A stretch of DNA of 64,000 nt. Source: Actinomycetes bacterium (GTDB taxonomy: Bacteria; Actinomycetota; Acidimicrobiia; Acidimicrobiales; Palsa-688). Of the stretch, positions 43,111 to 52,042 are shown one piece after another. The notes under the pieces were generated by a model that saw nothing but the letters and a program-made list of their open reading frames with translations, ran no database searches and was not told where the DNA came from. The stretch's first letter is position 1; every line of letters starts with the position of its first letter. The stretch lies in contig JAKAQB010000004.1 of the NCBI GenBank assembly GCA_021811865.1, positions 1 to 64,000 of the forward strand, in the 5' to 3' direction. The translations under genes were made by a program, and so were the position numbers.

Positions 43111-44574
43111 ATGGCGCTGCGGTACCGCATCGTGGCAGCAGTGGCTGCCCTCACCGTCGTCCTGGCGGTCGCAGGCGGGACCGGCTTCTACCTGTACCTG
43201 GGCCGTGCCACGAGAGCCACCCTCGAGTACTCCCTCAGCAGGAGGGCGGCACGGGTGCAGGCGGCACTCTCCAGCAACCTCCTCACCCTGGCGGCACCGG
43301 GCGTCACCGCCCACCCGGTGGTCGACCAGGCGGTGGTGCAGGTGCTCGGCCCGAGCGGGGTCGCCTACACCACCGCCGTCGCGGGCGGCTCTCCACTGGT
43401 CTCCCGGTCCGAGATGCCGCGGACCGCGAAGGCACCGATCTGGCTGGTCCGCAAGGAACCGGGATGGGCCAACCCGCACCTGGTGCTCGCCGAGGCCGTC
43501 AGCGGGAAGCCGGGGGACGTGCTCGCAGTGGGGGCCTCCATGGACCAGATGCTGGACTCCCTCCGGCTCGCCCGAGAGGCCCTGCTCGGCGCGGCTGCTC
43601 TGGCGGTGCTGCTCAGCGGAGCCGGCGCCTGGATGCTCGCCGGCGCGGCGCTGCGACCGGTGGAGGCCCTGCGCGCCGAAGCCGACAGGCTCGAGCCCGG
43701 CGCCGCCGCCGAGTACCTCCCGGTGCCACCGACCGGTGACGAGCTCGCGGCGCTCGCCGAGACCCTCAACGCCATGATGGCTCGGTCGAGGGCGGCCTCC
43801 GAGCACCAGAGACGCTTCCTGGCGGCCGCCAGCCACGAGCTGCGGACGCCTCTTGCGGGCATGAGGGCGGAGCTGGATCTGGCAGCCGACGGCCCGCACC
43901 ACGGGTCCTACGAGGGGGTGCTGAGCCGCCTCGCCGCCCGGGTCGACCACCTGGGGCGGGTGTGCGAGGGCCTGCTGATCGTCGCCCAAGGTGAGGAGTC
44001 GACGCTGCCCCTCCGCAAGAGGCTGCAGCCGCTCGAGCCGATCGTCCTCGATGCCCTGGAGGCCGTTGGCCCAGTGGCGGCCCGCTGCGGGGTCGACCTG
44101 GTGCTCGACACCTCGGGCGAGGCGGTGGCACTCGTCGATGCCGTGCGGGCCCGACAGGTGCTCGACAACCTGTTGGCCAACGCGTTGGCCCACGCTCCGG
44201 CGCACAGCGCCGTGACAGTGGCTGTCCACGCCGACGGCACGGGTGTTCTGCTGGAGATCCGGGACGAGGGCCCCGGCTTCGGACCGAGCATGCTCGCTCA
44301 CGCGGTCGATCCGTTTGCTCGCAGCCCTGAAGGTGGCGGCCGGCCGGGCGGTTGCGGGCTCGGGTTGACCATCGTCGAGCTGATCGTGCGTGCCCACGAA
44401 GGGACGTTGCGCTTGAGCGACCCTCCCGGGGGTGGAGCCCTGGTGCGGGTGGAGTGGCCCGGAGCGACATCCCCCACGACCACCCCGGCCACCCGGAGGG
44501 GGACGGCTCTGGCAGTCTGCGGGCGTCGTAGCGCTCCGCCACGGATGGCGGTTCCGCCTGGCAGGGAGAGGTGA
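43111..44574 (+). CDS. Sensor histidine kinase
   Basis: 487 residues: TM1 (about 8-30), extracytoplasmic sensor (31-155), TM2 (156-180), HAMP, HisKA with His242 (SHELRTPL), HATPase with N-box NLLANALAHAP, G1 DEGPGFG and G2 GGCGLGLTIV. All catalytic motifs are intact. Pro/Arg-rich C-terminal tail. ATG 43111 directly follows the response-regulator stop. The stop overlaps the GTG of the fused electron-transfer flavoprotein by four bases, so the three genes are one translational unit. Confidence 0.93.
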   Translation: MALRYRIVAAVAALTVVLAVAGGTGFYLYLGRATRATLEYSLSRRAARVQAALSSNLLTLAAPGVTAHPVVDQAVVQVLGPSGVAYTTAVAGGSPLVSRSEMPRTAKAPIWLVRKEPGWANPHLVLAEAVSGKPGDVLAVGASMDQMLDSLRLAREALLGAAALAVLLSGAGAWMLAGAALRPVEALRAEADRLEPGAAAEYLPVPPTGDELAALAETLNAMMARSRAASEHQRRFLAAASHELRTPLAGMRAELDLAADGPHHGSYEGVLSRLAARVDHLGRVCEGLLIVAQGEESTLPLRKRLQPLEPIVLDALEAVGPVAARCGVDLVLDTSGEAVALVDAVRARQVLDNLLANALAHAPAHSAVTVAVHADGTGVLLEIRDEGPGFGPSMLAHAVDPFARSPEGGGRPGGCGLGLTIVELIVRAHEGTLRLSDPPGGGALVRVEWPGATSPTTTPATRRGTALAVCGRRSAPPRMAVPPGRER

Positions 44575-46367
44575 CGTTGCGCGTCGCGGTCCTCGTGAAG
44601 TCGGTACCGCGCGCCGAGGACCTCGCCCTCGGTCCTGGCAACCGCCTCGACCGCTCCCGCCCCGCTGCCGAGACCAACCCGTACTGCCGGCGAGCGGTTG
44701 CCAAGGGAGTCGAGCTGGCACGCGATGCCTCCGGCACGTGCGTCGCCTTCAGCCTCGGCCCGCCAAACGCTTCCGACGTGCTCCGCGAGGCCGTCGCCGC
44801 TGGCGCCGACCGGGGGATCCTCGTGTCGGACGCCGCGTTCGCAGGCTCCGACACCCTGGCGTCGTCGCGGGCCTTGGTCGCCGCCATCGAACGAGAAGGC
44901 CCGTTCGACCTGGTGCTGGCCGGGCGGAGCTCCATCGACTCGGGCACTGGACAGGTGCCAGCCCAGGTGGCGGAGCTGCTGGGCCTTCCCATGCTCTCGT
45001 CGGTACGTGCCATGACCATCGCCGGGCGTCTGGCCCGCGCCGAGTGCGAGACCGACGATGGCTTCCACGAGTCGGAGGTTCGCCTGCCGGCGCTCCTGTC
45101 CTGCGCCGAGCGGCTGTGCGCGCCGGCGAAGGTGACTCCCGATCAGAGGGAATCGGTGCCCGACGGGTTGATCACCCGTGTGAGCGCGGCGGACCTCGGC
45201 CCCGGTCCGTGGGGGGCGGCAGGCAGCCCCACACGGGTCGGCGCCCTGCGCGAGGCAGGCAGTGACCGCCTCTGCCGGGTCTTTGCGGGACCGGTGGCCG
45301 AGCAGGTCCAGGAGGCGCTGGTGGTGGTCTCGGGCCTGCTCGCCGGCGACCCCGACCGGCGGGGTGGGGCTCTGGAGGTGCCCGACGGGTCGGCGCGTGG
45401 ATCGACCCTGGTCGCCGTCCTCGCAGAGCCGAAGCGCCTGGGCGCCACCCGCGAGCTGCTTGGAGCGGCGGCGGTCCTCGCAGGGCAGGTGGGGGGCCGG
45501 GTGTGCGTCGTCGTCCCGTCTCCCCTGGTTGCACCGGCGACGTTGGGAGCCTGGGGCGCCGACGAGGTGGTGGAGATGCGTGGTGGATCCCTGGCCGGCG
45601 ACGTTGCCGCTGCGCTGGCGGGCTGGGTCGAGCTCCGGGTGCCTTGGGCGCTGCTGGCGCCGGCGAGCTCGTGGGGACGGGAGGTGGCGGCGAGGTTGGC
45701 GGCGCACCGGGGCGAAGGTCTGGTCGGCGACGCCGTAGGAGTCGGAGTCGATCCGGGCTCGGGGAGGATGGTGAGTTGGAAACCGGCCTTCGGGGGATCG
45801 TTCCTCGCGTCGATCACCTCCAGCTCGCCGACGCAGATGGCCACGGTCGTGCCGGGCTTCCTGCCCGTCCTCGCTCCACGGCGTTCACAGCCGCCCGGGT
45901 TGGGCTCGCTCCAAGTCCAAAGCACCGACCGCGTCCGCCTGCTTCGCGTCGAGCACGCTGACGACCCCGGCGCGCTGGCCGCCGCCCGGATCGTGATCGG
46001 CGTCGGGATGGGGGTGGTGCCCGGCGAGTACCCGACGATGTGCGAGCTGGCAGCTGCCCTCGGAGCCGAGCTGGCTGCGACGAGGAAGGTGACCGACCGG
46101 GGGTGGTTGCCCCGCAGCCGCCAGGTGGGTGTGACCGGTCGCAGCATCTCGCCGGCGCTGTACCTCGCCGTCGGCCTGTCGGGCAAGCCCAATCACATGA
46201 TCGGCGTCCGCGGGGCACGAGCCGTCCTCGCCGTGAACTCCGATCCCGACGCGGCCGTCTTCGCCTGGTCGGACGCCGGGATCGTTGCAGGCTGGCGCGA
46301 GGCACTGCCACCTCTGGTCTCGGCGCTCGTCGGGCTGGCTGGCTCCGTGCAGTCCCGGCCGGGCTGA
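44571..46367 (+). CDS. Fused electron transfer flavoprotein, EtfB-EtfA
   Basis: 598 residues. Residues about 1-245 are EtfB-like (RVAVLVKSVPRAED; ETNPYCRRAV; LAGRSSIDSGTGQVPAQVAELLGLP, AMP/FAD-site region), residues about 270-598 are EtfA-like with the FAD motif RQVGVTGRSISPALYLAVGLSGKPNHMIG and AVNSDPDAAVF. Normally EtfB and EtfA are separate genes; the fused order beta-alpha is visible in one uninterrupted frame. ETF carries electrons from acyl-CoA and related dehydrogenases to the quinone pool. No dehydrogenase or ETF-quinone oxidoreductase is adjacent. Coupling by overlap to a histidine kinase is unusual. Confidence 0.88.
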   Translation: MTLRVAVLVKSVPRAEDLALGPGNRLDRSRPAAETNPYCRRAVAKGVELARDASGTCVAFSLGPPNASDVLREAVAAGADRGILVSDAAFAGSDTLASSRALVAAIEREGPFDLVLAGRSSIDSGTGQVPAQVAELLGLPMLSSVRAMTIAGRLARAECETDDGFHESEVRLPALLSCAERLCAPAKVTPDQRESVPDGLITRVSAADLGPGPWGAAGSPTRVGALREAGSDRLCRVFAGPVAEQVQEALVVVSGLLAGDPDRRGGALEVPDGSARGSTLVAVLAEPKRLGATRELLGAAAVLAGQVGGRVCVVVPSPLVAPATLGAWGADEVVEMRGGSLAGDVAAALAGWVELRVPWALLAPASSWGREVAARLAAHRGEGLVGDAVGVGVDPGSGRMVSWKPAFGGSFLASITSSSPTQMATVVPGFLPVLAPRRSQPPGLGSLQVQSTDRVRLLRVEHADDPGALAAARIVIGVGMGVVPGEYPTMCELAAALGAELAATRKVTDRGWLPRSRQVGVTGRSISPALYLAVGLSGKPNHMIGVRGARAVLAVNSDPDAAVFAWSDAGIVAGWREALPPLVSALVGLAGSVQSRPG

Positions 46368-46369
46368 GG

Positions 46370-46440
46370 GGTGCCTCCGGCCCAAGGAGCCGGGGCTCGG
46401 GTGCCGGCGGCGGCAGGACTCGCCGACCGCCGGAGGCACC
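46370..46440. terminator. Bidirectional terminator-like inverted repeat
   Basis: GGTGCCTCCGG (46370-46380) pairs with CCGGAGGCACC (46430-46440), extendable by one C-G pair inside, with a 47-49 base GC-rich loop. It fills the gap between the convergent etf and hypothetical genes. No T tract is present on either strand. Confidence 0.5.
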
Positions 46441-46456
46441 TCACCCGCACGCGACA

Positions 46457-46927
46457 TCAGTCGAGGCCGAGGGCGGCGCGCAGGCGCGCCTCGGGTGCCG
46501 AGACAGCGGAGCGCGCGCCAGCGAGCACCTCGCGCGCCGGCGACGGCAGGCGTGACTGGAGGGCGTCGGCCCGCTCACCCATCTGGCGACGCGTGGGGGC
46601 GATGGCGGCGTCCCAGCTGCGGGCGATCTCGCGCAGCTGGGCCCGGGTCGCGCCGGCGTTGGCGGACAGGGACCGGCCGATCTCGTCCAGGCGTGCCGTC
46701 AGCTGCCCGGCGGCGTCCTCCGGCCGTCCCTCCCGGAGCTTCTCGAGCTCCTTCGCCAGCTGGCGGCGCTGCACCTGGGCCCGCTGGAAGGCGAGGATGC
46801 CGGCACCGACGGCGATGTAGGCGCCGTCGCGGACGGCCTTCTCCGCCTCGGCGATGACCTGGTTGACGTCTGGGACGCCGGCCCTGCAGCCGTCGGCCTG
46901 GTGGTTGTTGCTCGTGCTCCCTGCCAT
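46457..46927 (-). CDS. Small helical hypothetical protein
   Basis: 156 residues. After a polar N-terminus there is a hydrophobic/amphipathic stretch (VRDGAYIAVGAGILAFQRA, about 40-58) and then long charged helices (QRRQLAKELEKLREG...QLTARLDEIGRSL). The pattern resembles phasin-like or membrane-surface coiled-coil proteins, but I recognise no family. ATG 46927 is chosen because GGAGG lies seven bases upstream and an AT-rich promoter precedes it. Confidence 0.75.
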   Translation of the reverse strand: MAGSTSNNHQADGCRAGVPDVNQVIAEAEKAVRDGAYIAVGAGILAFQRAQVQRRQLAKELEKLREGRPEDAAGQLTARLDEIGRSLSANAGATRAQLREIARSWDAAIAPTRRQMGERADALQSRLPSPAREVLAGARSAVSAPEARLRAALGLD

Positions 46928-46934
46928 CGGGGGA

Positions 46935-46969
46935 CCTCCACTGCTAGCTGATGATGGCCACAGTGTATA
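46935..46969 (-). promoter_or_regulatory. Promoter and RBS of the 156-residue protein
   Basis: On the minus strand an extended -10 (TGTTATACA; hexamer TATACA at 46969-46964) lies in an unusually AT-rich patch, and GGAGG (46939-46935) lies seven bases before the ATG. No good -35 at 17 bases; the TG extension may compensate. This is one of the few conventional 5' leaders in the window. Confidence 0.5.
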
Positions 46970-47067
46970 ACAATTGCAAGCAAGAGGGGAACGGGATCCC
47001 TCCAACCGGCAGGACTGCGGGCGTCCCGACGCCCGGTCGGCGGCCCACTACGCTCGACGCCCCGAGC

Positions 47068-50000
47068 ATGGCTTCAGACCGTTCGGTGCCGCCGGTGGTG
47101 GCCGTCGTCGTCACGCGTCAGCCCGCACCGTGGCTGGAGGAGACGCTCCACGCCATGGGGGCCCAGGATTACCCCAACCTCTCGGTGATCGTCATCGACG
47201 CCAGCGCTGCGCCCGCACCAGGGCCGGATCTCGCCTCCCGCGTGGCGGCCGCCCTGCCCGGCGCCTACCTCCGTGGGATGGCGCAGCCGGCGTCGTGGGG
47301 CGCGGCCGCCAACGAGGTGATCGGAGTGGTAGACGGCGCCTCCCACTACCTGCTGTGCCACGACGACGTGGCTCCCGACCCGCAGGCGCTGCGGCTGATG
47401 GTGGAGGAGGCGTTCCGGTCCAACGCCGGCATCGTCACGCCCAAGCTCGTCGACTGGGACGACCAACGCCGGCTGCTCGTCGTGGGCGCCAGCGTCGATC
47501 GTGTCGGCGTCCTCCAGCCCCTCGTCGAGCGCGGAGAGCTCGACCAGGGGCAGCACGACGCGGCGCGCGACGTGTTCGTCGCCCCGGGTGGGGCGGTCCT
47601 CGTGCGGGCCGACCTGTTCGAGGCCCTCGGCGGGTACGACGCGTCCGTGCCGGAGGGCGGGGAGAACCTGGACCTTTCGTGGCGCGCCCTGCTCGCCGGG
47701 GCGCGGGTCAGGGTGGCGCCGGCCGCCCGGGTCCGCCACCGGGAGGGCGCCGGCTGCGGGCTGGCGACCCAGGTCGACGCCCCGAGCGGCGTGGCGCCGG
47801 GCGAGGACCGCTACCGGTTCCACGTCCTGCTCGCATGCCTCGGTGCCGTCACCCTTGTCTGGGCCTACCCGCTCGCTGTGGTTTTCGCCCTGGCCGAAGC
47901 CCTCGCCGCCCTCGTCACCGGTGAGCCGGGCCGTGCCGCCAGCCTTGCGGCAGGACCCTGGCGACCCTGGGCGCACCCCGTCCGGCTGTGGCACTCCCGG
48001 TGCCGTGCGCAGCGCCGCCGCGCCGTGCGCGATCACCGCCTGCGGAGCTTTCAGGTCGGCGGCAACGGCCGCTTCAGGGCGTGGATCGCCGGCCTGGCCG
48101 AGCGGGACGCGGCGACCGCGTGGCAGGGCCTGGCGGTAGGGCCGTTGGAAGCCCTGGAGGTGGGCAGCGATGCCACGCCGCAGGGGGAGCTGGCGCAGCG
48201 CGGCCGCGCCCGCGTGCGCGCGGCGATGGCGGGCGACCAGCTGCTGGGTGACGCTCCCGGCGGGCCTCCTGCCGGCGGCGGCGATGTTGAGGCGGACAGG
48301 CACTCGCCGGATGCCACCGGGGCGGACGTGCTCACCGGGCCGGCAGCCGTGCAGGTCCGTACGGCGGCCACGGCCGGCCGGGGGTCGGTCACCACAGCGG
48401 TGGTCGGGCTCCTCGCCGTCTTCCTCGTCGGCAGCCGGGGCCTGCTCCTCAACCCGCTTCCCCACATCGGGCTGATCCCCAACCTCTCGGGTGGTATCGG
48501 CTCGTGGTGGCGGGCGTGGGTCTCCACGTGGCAGCCCGCCGGCGTCGGCTCCACCGCCCCTGGGGCGCCCGCCCTGGGGTTGCTGAGCCTCGCCGGCATC
48601 TTGTTCGTCGGTGCCACTGGCACCCTCGAGCACGTCCTCGTCCTCGCCCCGCTGCTCGTCGGGCCGTTGGGCGCCTACCGGCTCGCCCGGCCCTGGGGAA
48701 CGGGATGGGCGCGGGCCGGGGCCCTCATCGCCTACGCGGCGTGCCCCGTGGCGTACGGGGCGCTGGAGTGGGGCCGGTGGGACGCGCTCGTCGTGTACGC
48801 CGCCGCCCCGTGGGCGCTCGCCGGCCTCGGGAGGCTGTCGGACGCACTGCCCTACCCTCGGGTGCAGGGCCGACGGCTCGCCGGCCAGCTCTGCCTTCTC
48901 GGCCTGCTCACGGCGTTGACGGCGTCGGTGGCGCCGTCCTGGCTGATCGTCCTACCGGTCGTGGCCGCCGCCCTCGCCGGCGGCTCCCTGCTGGCCGGGC
49001 AGTCGCCGGTCGCCGGCCGGCTGTTGGCGGTCGGTGCCATCACGGGCGGGGTCGGCTTCGTGCTGCTGTGCCCGTGGTCGGCGGTCGTGATCATCCACCG
49101 CGCAGCGCTCTTCGGCGCTCCCTGGGGAGGGCGCCACCCCGGCGTCGCCGGGCTCCTCCGCTTCCATGTCGGCTCGGTAGGCGGCAGCCCCCTCGAGTGG
49201 GGTCTGCTCGCCGCAGCAGCGTCGCCCTTGCTGATCGGCCGTTCGTGGCGGCTCGCGTGGGCGATCCGTTTGTGGACCGTCGTCGTCGTGGCGGTGGCCT
49301 GGGCGTACCTCGCCGGCCTCGGCTTGCTCCCCGGGCCCGCCCCCGCCGTGCTCCTCGCGCCGGCCGCCGCCGCCCTCTCCGGGTGCGTGGCCCTGGGGGT
49401 GGTGGCCTTCCAGCAGGACCTGCCCGGGTACCGCTTCGGGTGGCGGCAGGCGGTGTCGGCCGCCGCCGCCGCCGGCCTGGCCCTCACCGTCTTCCCCGTG
49501 CTCGTGGCGGCCACCGGTGGCCGGTGGGGGATGCCCAGCAGCGGACCTTCGGCGGTGCTCGGCTCGCTCAACCGCCTCCCCGGCGGCGGCTACCGGGTCC
49601 TGTGGGTGGGCGACCCGCGGGCGATCCCGGAGGCGTCGGTGCCCCTCGGGCATGGTCAGGCGTGGGCGACCTCCTTGGACGGGCTTCCGGCCGTCACCTA
49701 CACCTGGCTCGACGGCGCGGCCGGCGCTGGAGCGACGATCAGCCGCGACCTGCGCCTCGCCCAGACCGGCCTCACGACGCGGCTGGGCCACCTCCTCGCA
49801 CCTCTCGGCGTGCGCTTCGTCGTCGTGCCGAGGGCCGATGCGCCCTCCCAGAGCGGCGAGCGGCCGGTGCCGGTGCCGGTGGCACTGCTCCGCGGCCTCC
49901 CACTCCAGACGGACCTCGAGACCGTGGGCTCCGACTCCCGGTACGTCGTGTACGCCAACGCCGCCTGGTGGCCCGTCGAGGCCACCGTGCCGGCGGGCAC

Positions 50001-50484
50001 GGTCCTGGCGGCCCGTCCGACCCTACGGCAGTTGGGCGTCACCGAGCTCGGCCGGGCCCGGCCGGCGCTGACCAGCGTGTCGCCGACGCGGGCGACCGGT
50101 CGGCTCGGCGGGCCGCTCCAGGTCTATGTCGCCGCCGGCCCGGGCGGCCGGTGGCGCCTGCGGGTGGGAGCGACGGCTCTCCGGGGCCGGCGAGCGTTGG
50201 ACGTGGGGACGTCCTTCGCCGTTCCCGCCGGCGTGGCCGGGCCCGCCGTCCTCGCCGCCGGGGTGGAGCCATGGCTGCGTGTCGTGCAGTGGGTCGCAGC
50301 GCTGCTCTGGCTGGCTGCCCTGGCGGTGGTCTTCACCAGCCGGCGGGCCGGCTCCGAGCGGGACGGCGTCCGGCCGGAGTGGTTCCAGCCGTTGGCTCCG
50401 ATGCGGCCGTCGCTGCGCCGGGCGCCGAGACGGCCCGTAGCCGCCGAGGCGCCCGCCGATGAGGAGGTTTGGGCCGATGGCTGA
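47068..50484 (+). CDS. Giant membrane glycosyltransferase (GT2 domain + polytopic region)
   Basis: 1138 residues. Residues about 8-260 form a GT2 GT-A domain (VVAVVVTRQPAPWLEETL, LLCHDDVAPDP in place of DxD, GGENLDLSWRALLAG). After helices at about 270-320 and a soluble linker, a block of about twelve membrane helices runs from about 440 to 790, then an extracellular beta-rich domain (about 810-1080) and a final helix near 1090. Similar two-part proteins occur in actinobacterial cell-wall polysaccharide assembly. The frame opens at 46951, but ATG 47068 starts the conserved domain. It overlaps the following DUF5719 gene by eight bases. Confidence 0.85.
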   Translation: MASDRSVPPVVAVVVTRQPAPWLEETLHAMGAQDYPNLSVIVIDASAAPAPGPDLASRVAAALPGAYLRGMAQPASWGAAANEVIGVVDGASHYLLCHDDVAPDPQALRLMVEEAFRSNAGIVTPKLVDWDDQRRLLVVGASVDRVGVLQPLVERGELDQGQHDAARDVFVAPGGAVLVRADLFEALGGYDASVPEGGENLDLSWRALLAGARVRVAPAARVRHREGAGCGLATQVDAPSGVAPGEDRYRFHVLLACLGAVTLVWAYPLAVVFALAEALAALVTGEPGRAASLAAGPWRPWAHPVRLWHSRCRAQRRRAVRDHRLRSFQVGGNGRFRAWIAGLAERDAATAWQGLAVGPLEALEVGSDATPQGELAQRGRARVRAAMAGDQLLGDAPGGPPAGGGDVEADRHSPDATGADVLTGPAAVQVRTAATAGRGSVTTAVVGLLAVFLVGSRGLLLNPLPHIGLIPNLSGGIGSWWRAWVSTWQPAGVGSTAPGAPALGLLSLAGILFVGATGTLEHVLVLAPLLVGPLGAYRLARPWGTGWARAGALIAYAACPVAYGALEWGRWDALVVYAAAPWALAGLGRLSDALPYPRVQGRRLAGQLCLLGLLTALTASVAPSWLIVLPVVAAALAGGSLLAGQSPVAGRLLAVGAITGGVGFVLLCPWSAVVIIHRAALFGAPWGGRHPGVAGLLRFHVGSVGGSPLEWGLLAAAASPLLIGRSWRLAWAIRLWTVVVVAVAWAYLAGLGLLPGPAPAVLLAPAAAALSGCVALGVVAFQQDLPGYRFGWRQAVSAAAAAGLALTVFPVLVAATGGRWGMPSSGPSAVLGSLNRLPGGGYRVLWVGDPRAIPEASVPLGHGQAWATSLDGLPAVTYTWLDGAAGAGATISRDLRLAQTGLTTRLGHLLAPLGVRFVVVPRADAPSQSGERPVPVPVALLRGLPLQTDLETVGSDSRYVVYANAAWWPVEATVPAGTVLAARPTLRQLGVTELGRARPALTSVSPTRATGRLGGPLQVYVAAGPGGRWRLRVGATALRGRRALDVGTSFAVPAGVAGPAVLAAGVEPWLRVVQWVAALLWLAALAVVFTSRRAGSERDGVRPEWFQPLAPMRPSLRRAPRRPVAAEAPADEEVWADG

Positions 50485-51988
50485 GCCGTGGCATCGCCGG
50501 TGCTCGGCGGTTCCGCGGCTGCCCGCCCTCGCCGCTCTGGGTGCCGTCCTGGTCGTCGGGGTCGTCGCCGGCCGCCCCACGAAGGATGCGTCCGCCCCTG
50601 TCCCTCCCGCCGCCTCCGGACCGGCGGCCGCCCCTCCTGCCGCCTTGTCGTCGTCGTGGTTCTGCGCAGGGGCCACCGACGTCCCCCGCGGGCCCGCCGG
50701 CGGCCGCCTCGTGCTGACCAACGCCGGGAGCCGGGCCCTTCGTGCCGAGGTGACGATCGTCCCCAGCGCTGGCGCGTCCTCCGGCCTCTCGGTCCAGGTG
50801 CCCGCCGGCGGCCGGGCCGAGGTCCCCGAGAGCGTGCCGGGCGGTGCCGCCTGGGTCGGCGCCATCGTCACTTTCGACGGGGGGCGGGCGACGGTGGAGC
50901 AGGAGGTCAGCGGCCCGCTCGGCGCCGCCATCTCCCCCTGTGCCACGGCCGGTTCGCCCACGTGGTACTTCGCCGCCGGGGCAACGCTCCTCAACGCCGA
51001 GTCGACGATCTCGCTGCTGAACCCGTACCCGGCCCCCGCCATCGTGAACCTGTCGTTCACGACCGACCAGGGACAGGAGGTGCCCGGGGCGTTCCAGGGC
51101 CTGGTCGTCCCACCGCACGGCCTTCTCGCCGTCCCGCTACGTTCCCACCTTCGCCGGCGGAGCTTCATCGCCACGACCGTGCAGGCCAGTGCGGGAGAGG
51201 TCGTCGCCTGGAAGACCGACGTCGTGGCGCGACCGCCCAAGGGTGCGCCGCTGGTCGGGTCGCGGGCGGCCGCAGCGCCGCTGGCGGACCCGGCGTCCCC
51301 ATTTGTGGGCGTCACCACCCTGCCCGGGGCACCGCAGCCGTCGACGTCATGGATGTGGCCGGACGGTGGGACCGGTCCCGGGACCGACGAGACGTTCGAG
51401 TTGTACAACCCCGGCTCGGCGACCGCCCGCGTCCTGCTGTCGGTCCGGCTCGACCAGGGGACGGCTGAGCCGTTCGCCCTCACCGTCGGCCCCGGCCAGG
51501 TGACGACGCTCGACACCTCGGCGTCGGCGCGGATCCCTTCCGGCGTGGCCTACGCCGTCAGGCTGCAGAGCACCAACGGGGTGCCGGTCGTCGCGGAGCG
51601 GGTGGTGACGGCCGCCCCCCCGGCGGTCGGTCGGGGCACCGCGGAGTTGCTGGGGGCGACCACCGCCGCCCGGTCGTGGCTGATCGGCTCGGACGCCGCC
51701 GGCGCCGACCGGCACGAGATCCTGACGGTCGCCGCCGCTTCGGGTCGACCTGTTGTCGTTCGGGTGTCGCAGATGGTCGGCAACCGCCGCGTCACCCTCC
51801 CCGGTCTCGGGGGAGTCAGTGTCGGCGGACCCGGCCCGCTGGTCGTCGACCTCGGGCGTCTCGGCGTCCCCGTGACGGCGCCGCTGCTCGTGACGGCGAC
51901 GGCTCCGGTCGTCGTCGCCCGCCAGCTTGTCGCCGGTGGCCGTCCCGGCGGCCTCACCGGCTGCCTGGCGGTGCCACTGGTGCCGTAG
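50477..51988 (+). CDS. Secreted DUF5719-family protein
   Basis: 503 residues: N-terminal membrane anchor/signal (about 13-32), then repeated beta-rich modules of about 120 residues (WFCAGATDVPRGPAGGRLVLTNAG, WYFAAGATLLNAESTISLLNPY, TFELYNPGSATARVLLSV). The WFCxG/WYFAxG starts with NPG/NAG strands are what I associate with DUF5719. Function unknown; it is coupled by an eight-base overlap and an AGGAGG site to the giant glycosyltransferase, a pairing that suggests a shared role outside the membrane. Confidence 0.8.
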   Translation: MAEPWHRRCSAVPRLPALAALGAVLVVGVVAGRPTKDASAPVPPAASGPAAAPPAALSSSWFCAGATDVPRGPAGGRLVLTNAGSRALRAEVTIVPSAGASSGLSVQVPAGGRAEVPESVPGGAAWVGAIVTFDGGRATVEQEVSGPLGAAISPCATAGSPTWYFAAGATLLNAESTISLLNPYPAPAIVNLSFTTDQGQEVPGAFQGLVVPPHGLLAVPLRSHLRRRSFIATTVQASAGEVVAWKTDVVARPPKGAPLVGSRAAAAPLADPASPFVGVTTLPGAPQPSTSWMWPDGGTGPGTDETFELYNPGSATARVLLSVRLDQGTAEPFALTVGPGQVTTLDTSASARIPSGVAYAVRLQSTNGVPVVAERVVTAAPPAVGRGTAELLGATTAARSWLIGSDAAGADRHEILTVAAASGRPVVVRVSQMVGNRRVTLPGLGGVSVGGPGPLVVDLGRLGVPVTAPLLVTATAPVVVARQLVAGGRPGGLTGCLAVPLVP

Positions 51989-51990
51989 CG

Positions 51991-52042
51991 GGCGCCCGTG
52001 TGCGTGCCGGCGCCCGTGTGCGTGCCGGCGCCCGTGTGCGTC
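51991..52042. repeat. 18-bp tandem repeat x3 with GGCGCC core
   Basis: GGCGCCCGTGTGCGTGCC occurs at 51991-52008 and 52009-52026, and most of a third copy at 52027-52042 runs into the end of ftsH on the other strand. It begins two bases after the DUF5719 stop codon. The core GGCGCC is shared with the arrays at 10.3, 37.3 and 62.3 kb, but the flanking bases differ. Confidence 0.85.

Noticed and set aside
46951..47067. Start of the giant glycosyltransferase at 46951
   Set aside because: The added residues are not conserved-looking and cover the promoter of the divergent gene; ATG 47068 begins the GT2 domain.
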